This document shows positions 1 through 7,013 of a stretch of DNA of 64,000 nt, in pieces (the first letter of the stretch is position 1; each line of letters starts with the position of its first letter). The position numbers and the translations under genes are program-made. The notes under the pieces are model-generated. The model saw nothing but the letters and a program-made list of their open reading frames with translations. It ran no database searches and was not told the origin of the DNA. Source of the DNA: CALXXL01 sp034926605 (GTDB taxonomy: Bacteria; Verrucomicrobiota; Lentisphaeria; Victivallales; Victivallaceae); NCBI GenBank assembly GCA_034926605.1, contig JAYFQV010000004.1:1-64000 (forward strand). Direction: 5' to 3'.

Positions 1-232
1 AAGCATGGACCGTTATGGTCGCACGGTAGCCAAGGTGTACGTAGGCAAGACGTATGTCAATGCCGAGATGCTGCGATCAGGTGCCGCCTGGTGGTATCAA
101 CAGTATGCGCCGCACGATACCGACTTAGCTGAAGCGGAATCAGAAGCGAAGCACAACCATGCCGGACTATGGGCTAAGCCCGATCCAGTACCGCCATGGA
201 AGTACAGAAACAGTCAAAAACAAAGGGAATAA
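1..232 (+). CDS. Thermonuclease (SNase)-like protein, C-terminal part
   Basis: The reading frame enters from the left edge, so only the last ~76 residues are visible. They follow the C-terminal pattern of staphylococcal-nuclease-fold proteins: DRYGRTVAKVYV, then a V-N-x-E-M-L-x-x-G stretch, then AWWYQQYAP, a Glu/Ala-rich helix and GLWAKPDPVPPW. This block normally forms the end of the OB-fold and the last helix of secreted Ca-dependent nucleases. The catalytic Arg/Asp/Glu set and any signal peptide would lie upstream of the window. The stop is followed at once by a palindromic repeat (238-356). Family assignment is good; activity cannot be judged from this fragment. Confidence 0.8.
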   Translation, partial: SMDRYGRTVAKVYVGKTYVNAEMLRSGAAWWYQQYAPHDTDLAEAESEAKHNHAGLWAKPDPVPPWKYRNSQKQRE

Positions 233-237
233 CCAAT

Positions 238-356
238 GTGGTGACGGTGGGGACATACTTCCGTACGGTCTATAGGAAACCTAAATATTAACCAATTATA
301 TATACAAAATTAGGTTTCCTATAGGGTATATAGAATGGTGTCACCAGTGTCACCAC
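238..356 (+). repeat. Palindromic hairpin repeat, copy 1 of 3
   Basis: About 119 bp. The outer arms are imperfect inverted GTGGTGAC / GTCACCAC sequences. The inner arms are CTATAGGAAACCTAA and TTAGGTTTCCTATAG around an AT-rich centre. The same sequence recurs at 2821-2937 and, inverted, at 11529-11646. It lies between genes and encodes nothing visible. It could be a non-autonomous mobile palindrome, a protein-binding site or a transcript-end structure. Confidence 0.8.
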
Positions 357-430
357 TTTTGACGCTTAACTTCGATTTTGTATATTTTGTTTTCTGTCGG
401 CAATGCAAGCGCATGGCTCATTACTATTTG

Positions 431-1414
431 TTACGCTCCAAAATAGTAGCGCACAATGTGGAAAAATAGTGGCGCTGCAAAGCATAGCGAATCTATTCGG
501 TCAAGAATACCGCCGTGTCCGGCCAGCACCGTACCATAGTCTTTTACCTGACAATCACGTTTTATCGCTGACATTGTAACATCACCTGCGAATCCGGCCA
601 ATGCCACTAATAGTGTAATTATCACGGCCTGCCAGACAGTGAATGGAGTAAACAGTGACAATATAGCTCCCAATACCGTCACGCTTAAAATGCCGCCAAC
701 GAAACCCTCTATTGTTTTATTAGGACTAACCGATGGAAGAATCTTGTGACGTCCACAACTTTTTCCCCAACAATATTGCAACACGTCCGACATCTCCACT
801 ATTGTGACTAAGAAAAATAACAGTCGTGCGTTTACAAGTCCATTGTTACTGAAAGACAGCGGCAGTTTTAGCAGCATCGGGGCACAGCTTATACAATAAA
901 CACATGCCATCAAGCCCCACTGTATCTTTGCGGTACGCTCCAGAAATCGCTCGCAATCTCCGGCGATCACGCTTCTGATGGGTATAAACATAAATGCATA
1001 TACCGGAATCAATATTATAAACATGCCATACCAATTCAATATAACCATCAGATATTGCAATGGCAGGATTATCCAGAAGCACCATATAATGAGTCTATGG
1101 TCGGCTCGCTTGGTTGGAATGATAGCAATAAATTCCCGTAGCGCCAAAAAACTTGTGAAGGAGAATAGCACAACCGAGCCGATTCCACCAGTTGCCATTG
1201 CCAGTGCGAACACTGCAACCATAATCCACCAAGAACGCACACGAGCGTTGAAATTGACCGCAAGTTGACTATCGGTTTGGGCACGCCGTGCACGAAATGC
1301 AAGAATTCTTCCGAAGATGGTTCCCAGCAGTAATAGCGCAAGCACTACGGCCAATAACATCAGGAGTTTGTGGTCATTAGATATTGCCGTGATTTTGTCA
1401 ACAATCCAATCCAT
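431..1414 (-). CDS. CdsA-like phosphatidate cytidylyltransferase (YnbB type)
   Basis: 327 aa, polytopic inner-membrane protein with about eight hydrophobic segments. The C-terminal third carries the CDP-diglyceride synthase signature: SPNKTIEGFVGG, then the segment SAIKRDCQVKDYG, then GHGGILDRIDS. Such enzymes make CDP-diacylglycerol from CTP and phosphatidic acid. The protein is longer at the N-terminus than minimal CdsA and resembles the YnbB-type paralogue found beside a CDP-alcohol transferase. The start ATG shares one base with the stop of the acyltransferase gene (TAATG), so translation is probably coupled. It is the last gene of a three-gene operon. It may serve a special lipid rather than bulk phospholipid synthesis. 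Confidence 0.87.
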   Translation of the reverse strand: MDWIVDKITAISNDHKLLMLLAVVLALLLLGTIFGRILAFRARRAQTDSQLAVNFNARVRSWWIMVAVFALAMATGGIGSVVLFSFTSFLALREFIAIIPTKRADHRLIIWCFWIILPLQYLMVILNWYGMFIILIPVYAFMFIPIRSVIAGDCERFLERTAKIQWGLMACVYCISCAPMLLKLPLSFSNNGLVNARLLFFLVTIVEMSDVLQYCWGKSCGRHKILPSVSPNKTIEGFVGGILSVTVLGAILSLFTPFTVWQAVIITLLVALAGFAGDVTMSAIKRDCQVKDYGTVLAGHGGILDRIDSLCFAAPLFFHIVRYYFGA

Positions 1415-2034
1415 TATGAAGTCCTGTTTTGATGGGTTATTTGATTATCGATTAATGCCTGTCGGCAACGGGCTAAAAATTTGCCGCGATCTTCGCCTTC
1501 TTTTATACGCAATGCGGTCCCGAAACGAATTGCGCCTACATTGGGAGCTGGCAGAAACTCCCCCTTGGGTAAAGTATGATAAAAACCGCTCAGCGCGACA
1601 GGGATGAACTCTGTTTCCGGTCGCAGGGTGGCTAGATGAAAGATGCCACCTTTGAATGCACTTGGTTCATTTTCATTATTACGGGAACCTTCTGGAAAAA
1701 TTAACAGAGATTTACCTGACTCCAATGAGTTTATCATTTCTTTAAAACTTACGCGAGTTTTCATGGCGTGCTGGCGATCAAGCAATATGGCATGCAGCAC
1801 CTTGCAAGCTACGTAATGGCGTAGCGGATTTGCGCACCAGTAATCAAGCGCGGCCACAGGCCGGATTTGCTGTCGCTTCCTGCGCGGAAAAACACTTAAT
1901 ATAGCCAACAAGTCGATATGGCTGGTGTGGTTGGCAAAGTATACCACGCTGGAATGTTGAAAATCGTCGTTTTCATAGGAGACCAACATGCCGCAGCAGA
2001 GCCTTGCAAAAGCTATCAGCAGAGTTTCGATCAT
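1414..2034 (-). CDS. PlsC-like 1-acyl-glycerol-3-phosphate acyltransferase
   Basis: 206 aa. It shows the acyltransferase motifs in order: NHTSHIDLLAI (the NHx4D box, here NHTSHID) near residue 35, a KxRVSFKEM region, and FPEGSRN near residue 115. It probably moves an acyl chain onto the sn-2 position of lysophosphatidate at the inner membrane. It is shorter than typical PlsC (about 240 aa), mainly at the N-terminus, where only one weak hydrophobic helix precedes the catalytic box. The ATG overlaps the upstream stop by four bases (ATGA), and the downstream cdsA-like gene overlaps by one base. This supplies the substrate-forming step for the neighbouring CdsA-like enzyme. Confidence 0.88.
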   Translation of the reverse strand: MIETLLIAFARLCCGMLVSYENDDFQHSSVVYFANHTSHIDLLAILSVFPRRKRQQIRPVAALDYWCANPLRHYVACKVLHAILLDRQHAMKTRVSFKEMINSLESGKSLLIFPEGSRNNENEPSAFKGGIFHLATLRPETEFIPVALSGFYHTLPKGEFLPAPNVGAIRFGTALRIKEGEDRGKFLARCRQALIDNQITHQNRTS

Positions 2035-2675
2035 TTCTTTTCAAGTTCGCAATATATTCGATGTAAGCGGCGTAAGACAGTTATCACACACCCGACTCCG
2101 ATCAGCAGTAACATCCCAGTCATTATCTCTTCGATATAGCCTGGAACAATGATGCAAACGATCACAGATAGTGTCAATATTGCCATGCGGTGCTGCTTGG
2201 CCATCGGGCCCATAAAATACTGAGTAGCTCCCGCTGCACCGCCAAGGACTCTAACGTAGGCTGTCATCATCGAGAGTATCGCGACAATACAACCAAGTAT
2301 AACTCCGCAGTTGCTTCCGGTGGCACATCCGGCACCGATTAATAAAAAGGTGTCGGATATACGATCAGGAAAGTCATTAAACAATTCTCCGGATTTTGTT
2401 CGTTGACCGCCTTCAATTGCGACCATTCCATCGAAAAGATTGCATAATAATCTTCCTTGTATGCCTGCGATTGCTCCTATTGCCAGCAGAACAACCGCAA
2501 AATGCCCTGACGCTTTACTCATTCCCCACAGCGCAGCTGCCCCGGCAATAGCAAAAAATACGCCCGCAATCGATATGTGGTTGGGCTTGACATGCAGTCG
2601 GCAAAGAAATCGAGCAATTTGTTCGGCCCATTTTGTATTGCGCGTTTTTACTTCACGGCGTACAATAGTTTTCAT
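2031..2675 (-). CDS. CDP-alcohol phosphatidyltransferase (YnbA-like)
   Basis: 214 aa membrane protein, first gene of the lipid operon. The core reads NLFDGMVAIEGGQRTKSG followed by ELFNDFPDRISD. This is the YnbA variant of the DGxxAR...G...D...D motif; the usual Arg after Ala is Ile here, as I recall for that subgroup, and the four acidic metal ligands are kept. These enzymes replace CMP of a CDP-diacylglycerol (or CDP-alcohol) with an alcohol such as inositol, glycerol phosphate or serine; the alcohol cannot be told from the sequence. Gene order transferase-acyltransferase-CdsA resembles the E. coli ynb cluster. The Shine-Dalgarno is weak (GGAT). Confidence 0.85.
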   Translation of the reverse strand: MKTIVRREVKTRNTKWAEQIARFLCRLHVKPNHISIAGVFFAIAGAAALWGMSKASGHFAVVLLAIGAIAGIQGRLLCNLFDGMVAIEGGQRTKSGELFNDFPDRISDTFLLIGAGCATGSNCGVILGCIVAILSMMTAYVRVLGGAAGATQYFMGPMAKQHRMAILTLSVIVCIIVPGYIEEIMTGMLLLIGVGCVITVLRRLHRIYCELEKK

Positions 2676-2763
2676 AGTATAAAGATATCCATTGCAATAT
2701 AGTTATATCCGTTCTCTTATTTGTTTAACACATCGAATTAAATTAATGTAAAACCCGTATCTT

Positions 2764-2791
2764 ATTATAGTCGTTTAATCGCGTATTGCAA
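2764..2791 (-). promoter_or_regulatory. Putative sigma-70-type promoter of the lipid operon
   Basis: On the minus strand TTGCAA and TATAAT are separated by 16 bases. They lie about 90 bases upstream of the CDP-alcohol transferase start. The -10 box is consensus and the -35 is partial. No operator was seen. Confidence 0.45.
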
Positions 2792-2820
2792 GTGGAAAAA
2801 TGACTATAGTTTATTCAACC

Positions 2821-2937
2821 GGGGACGGTGGGATGGTCTCCAGTACGGCCTATAGAAAACCTAAATATTACCCATTATACGTATACTAAATTAGGTTTCC
2901 TAGGGGGTATAGGAAATGGCGTTACCAGTGTCACCAC
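2821..2937 (+). repeat. Palindromic hairpin repeat, copy 2 of 3
   Basis: Same element as 238-356, with arms GAAAACCTAAATATTA and TAAATTAGGTTTCC and the outer end TTACCAGTGTCACCACTTTTGACG. Differences between copies fall in both arms, and pairing is partly kept. It sits between two genes transcribed on the minus strand. Confidence 0.8.
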
Positions 2938-3129
2938 TTTTGACGTTATTGCATGTTCTGTTGGTGCGTATCACTTGTACTACCATAAGCGTACTGCAAT
3001 TCTCGGACGCTACGGACGCTTCTCGTTATATCCCTTATACGCGGTGACACATAGTACCAACGTTCATTGACCGTAGATATTGGCGTTAGTACTGCTACCA
3101 ATATGGTTGCATGTGTAAAAGTACGTATT

Positions 3130-3296
3130 CTCGGACGCTACGGACGCTTCTTTTTATTTCCTAACGCGTATGCTTATCAATCCCTACGTTAACTGCCGCT
3201 ATCAGCGTACTCAATCTGGCGACATTTCTCAATGGATCATGATTATACGTATCAACGTACACATAGAGTAGCGTCCGAAGCGTCCGTAGCGTCCGA
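3130..3296 (+). repeat. GCGTCCG-ended inverted-repeat element, copy 1
   Basis: A ~167-bp element starts with TCGGACGCTACGGACGCTTC and ends with GAAGCGTCCGTAGCGTCCGA, which are inverted repeats of each other. The inside (CTAACGCGTATG..., AACTGCCGCTATCAGCGTACTC, TATCAACGTACACATAGAGTAG) is almost the same in the second copy at 6579-6746. Similarity continues about 45 bases past the right end (GGTCAAATG...CAATAGCGGTGCC). A lone left end also occurs at 3002-3023. There is no open frame, so this is a MITE-like or structured non-coding repeat. Confidence 0.75.
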
Positions 3297-3352
3297 AACT
3301 GGTCAAATGACCATATTATGGAGCAATAGCGGTGCCATTGTAGTGCGTTTTT

Positions 3353-4303
3353 TCATGGTTCTATCGAGTTGACATATCGTGGTTCAGCCAGCGGGACAGG
3401 CGCGGTTAAAAGCTTTTTGGGCATTCCTTTATATAAATGGTCTCGAAAACTGTCAATAGTCGATATCCCTGTCAATTCATAGTATTTTTGCCATTGTTGA
3501 CCAGTGAACTCGTCCTTATAACTGATAAACCAATAATCCGATGATATCGTTTGGTTATCCTCAGTAATGATTTTCCAGGTCATTTTTGATAATCCAAAAT
3601 CAAAAGCTGCCATCGAAAAACCATTTTCATTCAATACCCGGAGGATATCAATCTCCGTTCCTCGGCAACTCTTATCGTCCGATAGTCGATTAAAAGTCGA
3701 AATATCGACTGATACCGTTAACAAATGTCCTTCAGGAAACTGAAGCATCAATGTACTTCCTTTGATGTTTTCTTTCACTTTTTCAATCAGAAAGAAACTC
3801 ATGCTATTACCATCAAGCAACTTAATAATTGATATATCTGGCAATCCCGATACTATCTTATTCAATGCATCTTTATTTTCTGCATAAAAAGTTTCAGAAC
3901 GAAGCTCAATGTTCTCACCATCTATGGGAATATCGGAAGCTAATTCCCAAACAATTTTTCCCGCAGGGCCATCCTTCAAGCTAATAAATTGCGGACAATA
4001 CCAGAAAAAAATTCCTTTATTGAAATGAAGCCTTCCAATCGTTCGTGTAAATTCTCCTAACCTAACAGGTTCTTCCGTAATTAAATCATGATAAAAAAGC
4101 ATATTTCGATTCATGCCCAATACCCATGTTATAAAATTCCTATCACTATTATTTATGAAAAAAATAGTGAAAGTATTATCATCTCGGATATCCTTGGCTA
4201 TTAATAATCGGTAATCGTCTGCATTGTCAAAGAAAACTTCATTAGCAAAAACATAAAAGCTTAGTAAGGTAAATCCCATCAGACCAATCATTATTTTCAA
4301 CAT
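3353..4303 (-). CDS. Secreted protein of unknown function (beta-sandwich-like family)
   Basis: 316 aa from the ATG at 4303, which has GAGG six bases upstream; an in-frame GTG lies 12 bases earlier. A Sec signal peptide is visible (LKIMIGLMGFTLLSFYVFA, likely cut after FANE). The rest is rich in short beta-like strands. Its middle part (IIKLLDGNSMSFFLIEK, then LMLQFPEGHLLTVSVDI, then FDFGLSKMTWKI) matches the pattern of two other secreted proteins here (5265-6431 and 40375-41328), so the three form a diverged family. The repeated order 'strand, hydrophobic strand, x-FP-G-x, MTW/LIW' suggests an immunoglobulin-like or proteinase-inhibitor-like fold. I recognise no catalytic motif. Confidence 0.7.
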   Translation of the reverse strand: MLKIMIGLMGFTLLSFYVFANEVFFDNADDYRLLIAKDIRDDNTFTIFFINNSDRNFITWVLGMNRNMLFYHDLITEEPVRLGEFTRTIGRLHFNKGIFFWYCPQFISLKDGPAGKIVWELASDIPIDGENIELRSETFYAENKDALNKIVSGLPDISIIKLLDGNSMSFFLIEKVKENIKGSTLMLQFPEGHLLTVSVDISTFNRLSDDKSCRGTEIDILRVLNENGFSMAAFDFGLSKMTWKIITEDNQTISSDYWFISYKDEFTGQQWQKYYELTGISTIDSFRDHLYKGMPKKLLTAPVPLAEPRYVNSIEP

Positions 4304-4470
4304 GCCATACCTCACTTCGTTAATTATATTTTCTTATATGATTTATACAATCAAGGCAAAATTCAGTAATATCATCCTTGGGCATAACTATCCGCATTAT
4401 ATACCACCATATCTATCCACTCGCTCAATCCGTCGCTTCGGGGGAGGACACTGCTGGCAATGAGGGGCGG

Positions 4471-4770
4471 TTAGGTCAGCTTGCGGTTATCGAGCAGATT
4501 GAGGTTGGTCGTGGTGTCCAGCCCCAGCTCCTCCGGCATCCCCGGGGTCTTCCGCCACGAGTAATATCCGTCGCTGAACAGCTGCACCCACCCGTCATAC
4601 CCCATGCTGTACGAGTGCATCGCCCGAACCGACTGTTTCAAGTTGGACGCGCACTGAGTGCGTATCGCGATATCCCGCGCCCTTGCGGTGGCCGGCGCGG
4701 TCAGACTCGCCAGCACCGCCAGGCACCCCGTCACCACAAACAGCTCCGCCATCGTAAATCTGTGTTTCAT
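4471..4770 (-). pseudogene. Truncated prepilin-like (type IV pilin/pseudopilin) gene
   Basis: 99 aa. RFTMAELFVVTGCLAVLAS, then APATARARDIA and CASNLKQSVRAMHSYS, is the N-terminus of the large Planctomycetes/Lentisphaerae family of prepilin-like secreted proteins. The Glu at +5 is kept, but the Gly at -1 required by prepilin peptidase is Arg. The family usually continues for about 200 aa with H-x9-DG; here a stop follows DNRKLT. A good Shine-Dalgarno (GGAG, seven bases before ATG) remains, so a short product could still be made. About 85 bp of this gene are found again as a dead fragment at 41523-41613. Confidence 0.6.
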
Positions 4771-5074
4771 CTGTTATCTCCAATGTTATTGTCTTAACAT
4801 TTTATCATTATCCATTATTGTCATCTTAACTTACAAAAGAATATGGCAAATCATGCCAATATGGCTTTTTTGTGTCTCATTATATATTGTAACTCTGTAT
4901 TTTAATGAAATTTTCTTAACAATAATCATAATTGCCGGTACAAGCAAGACAATGCCTCCGCTGATTAATATTACCAAATTGCCATCCGGTACTAGAAAAA
5001 TGGCTCCACAAAAATGTAGTTACTACTAGTAGAAAAAAACATACGCTGATTGTGTTTTCCTAATAATATTACTT
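4771..5074. other. AT-rich intergenic stretch, no gene seen
   Basis: About 300 bases, AT-rich, between the prepilin remnant and a possible small gene. No convincing start with Shine-Dalgarno, promoter pair or stable hairpin was seen on either strand. Confidence 0.5.
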
Positions 5075-5245
5075 TCAAGCTCCTATGTTAGATAGAGTAC
5101 TAATGTGTCTAGGCGACTGACAGCCCAATGTATCAGGCGTGAGCGCAACATCAAATGCTATATATCTAAAATAATCTTTATGTCCCATATAATCTGAATG
5201 ACCGAACTTCTTTACGGTAAAATTAAAACCCTTAATTGTTGGCAT
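5075..5245 (-). CDS. Possible small protein, 56 aa, unknown
   Basis: It begins 19 bases after the stop of the secreted protein upstream, with GGAG six bases before an ATG. The product starts MPTIKGFNFTVKKFGH and ends HISTLSNIGA, with no signal peptide or transmembrane segment. It resembles no family I know. The spacing and ribosome site support translation as the second gene of a unit; the lack of homology leaves chance or a gene remnant possible. Confidence 0.35.
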   Translation of the reverse strand: MPTIKGFNFTVKKFGHSDYMGHKDYFRYIAFDVALTPDTLGCQSPRHISTLSNIGA

Positions 5246-5264
5246 TTTACTCCGGTAATTTTTA

Positions 5265-6431
5265 TTACTTGCTTTGGGGCAACGGCAGCTCATCCCACTT
5301 GAATTTTATTGTCTGTTTGCCGATTATTCTGCCGCCGTCGGTGGCTTTATCGAGTGGCGTTCCCATGCTAAAATATGCATTCTTTAAAATGGTAATAGCG
5401 ACTTCATTTTTCTTTATATCTTTTTTGCTGATGGATATATAAAACCGTGATGTATATTCGCCTTCCAAGGCAAGAAAATGATAGCGACCATTGTAGTAAT
5501 AGCCTTGCCTGGATTTATCTTTGCTCCTATTTGAAATATAAAACCTCACTCCGTTCGGGCCAACTCTCTCCATTCTGTCAATATCAATAATTTTAATCTC
5601 TTCCGGCTGATAATAATAGAACTCTTTTACCATGGTATTATGCGAAGCGTTGTCCGCCAGCTGCCAGCGCATGGTATACACGCCTTCCGGGAGTTCATCC
5701 GGAATAATATTGTTAGATTTGAACATATCGCCAATGTCAATCTTCGCGCAAGCGGTTTCGCCGGGGGCTAAAATATTATCGGAACTCCATGCCAGACGCG
5801 CATCGTCGCAGTTCCATGTATGGCCGTCGGGTCCGACGAACGTCAACTGATTCCCTATTTCGCCGTACTGCGGGACTGGGTAGTCATAATCGGTGCCGTT
5901 TTTTATCACAAGCGCAAAAGAATATGCCGAACCGTCAAGGAGTTTGATTATCTCACCATTCAAGGCTTTGTCCGCATCAAGATGAAAATCCGGCGCACCT
6001 TTTCCGTCCCATAGAAATATCTCAGTCTCCTTTTTACAGGATCGAGGGTCTACAACATATCGCCAATGCATTTTGAATATCCGGTTCCCTTCCGGCAATA
6101 CGTCCTTCCAGGCGCGGTCGCTCATGGCGTAGCACCATACGTATGGAACCCCCGGCTTGGTCACGAAAAGTACGCCGCCATAACCCGCGGTATCATAAGC
6201 CTTAAGAGCATTCCACGGTTCGTAGACGTAGGAGATGCCGTTCCCGGAACAGGTAAAGGAGTTTTGTTCATACCCCTCCGGGCTTAAGGAGAAACAATAA
6301 AATATGTTATCGGTGTCATCAAACGCCTTGCATATTTTTACCGTAATTTGTTCTTCTTCCAAACTGTCGCCCGTGTAAGCCGGCACATTTATAGCCAGGC
6401 TTATGATCAGCAGATAAAAAAATCTTTTCAT
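5265..6431 (-). CDS. Secreted multi-domain beta protein, unknown function
   Basis: 388 aa from the ATG at 6431, chosen because GAGAGG lies nine bases upstream and a signal peptide (KRFFYLLIISLAINVPAYT) starts there; an in-frame start 18 bases earlier would add MRGTNN. The body seems to have at least three beta-sandwich-like units. In the middle, EIIKLLDGSAYSFALVIKN, then LTFVGPDGHTW, ILAPGETACAKIDI and ELPEGVYTMRWQLADN follow the '+LxFxxG..W.., L.PGE..., L.pG.YtmrW' pattern of BsuPI/Ig-like modules. It is related in pattern to the proteins at 3353-4303 and 40375-41328. No catalytic motif is seen; it is probably periplasmic or extracellular. Confidence 0.72.
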   Translation of the reverse strand: MKRFFYLLIISLAINVPAYTGDSLEEEQITVKICKAFDDTDNIFYCFSLSPEGYEQNSFTCSGNGISYVYEPWNALKAYDTAGYGGVLFVTKPGVPYVWCYAMSDRAWKDVLPEGNRIFKMHWRYVVDPRSCKKETEIFLWDGKGAPDFHLDADKALNGEIIKLLDGSAYSFALVIKNGTDYDYPVPQYGEIGNQLTFVGPDGHTWNCDDARLAWSSDNILAPGETACAKIDIGDMFKSNNIIPDELPEGVYTMRWQLADNASHNTMVKEFYYYQPEEIKIIDIDRMERVGPNGVRFYISNRSKDKSRQGYYYNGRYHFLALEGEYTSRFYISISKKDIKKNEVAITILKNAYFSMGTPLDKATDGGRIIGKQTIKFKWDELPLPQSK

Positions 6432-6578
6432 ATTGTTTGTTCCTCTCAATGGTTAAAATTAGGTTGCATGCGAATTTTCCAAAGACAATCGATGCAGAAT
6501 TTATATGTGTTAACAATATTACCACTCACCATCCAGAAGTGCGCGTCACACAGCAAGCATATCCAAGTCGTAGAACTT

Positions 6579-6746
6579 CTCGGACGCTACGGACGCTTCT
6601 TTTTATTTCCTAACGCGTATGATTATCAATCTCCACGGTTAACTGCCGCTATCAGCGTACTCAATAACGACATTTACTCAATGGATCGTAATTATACGTA
6701 TCAACGTACACATAGAGTAGTGTCCGAAGCGTCCGAAGCGTCCGTA
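6579..6746 (+). repeat. GCGTCCG-ended inverted-repeat element, copy 2
   Basis: Second full copy of the element at 3130-3296, in the same orientation. The left end TCGGACGCTACGGACGCTTC and the core AACTGCCGCTATCAGCGTACTC are unchanged. The right end is slightly altered (GAAGCGTCCGAAGCGTCCGT). The following ~40 bases (ACTGGTCAAATGGCCATTATTATGG) are also shared. Confidence 0.75.
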
Positions 6747-6938
6747 AACTGGTCAAATGGCCATTATTATGGTTCGATAGCGATGCCGTTGTAGCGTTGC
6801 AGGTCTATATTGTTTGACAAAAGTTTGCGAATAATGGTTATCTGCATTGCTTGAATTTTATTCAACAACTCTAAATAAAGTATATCAGAGGGTATTTAGA
6901 GTTATCAAAATCAACAGAACACTAAAGTTTATAAAGCT

Positions 6939-6979
6939 ATCCCCAACCCTCATTGGCATGCCCCGGGAGAGTTGGGGAT
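6939..6979 (-). terminator. Hairpin after repeat-protein gene A
   Basis: The arms ATCCCCAACCCTC and GAGAGTTGGGGAT pair over about 13 bp with a 15-base loop, 35 bases beyond the stop of gene A. There is no long T run on the minus strand, so it may be a processing or stabilising hairpin rather than a pure intrinsic terminator. Confidence 0.55.
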
Positions 6980-7013
6980 TTGAGTCTTGAATCAAAACCG
7001 ATTTAGCTACTTA

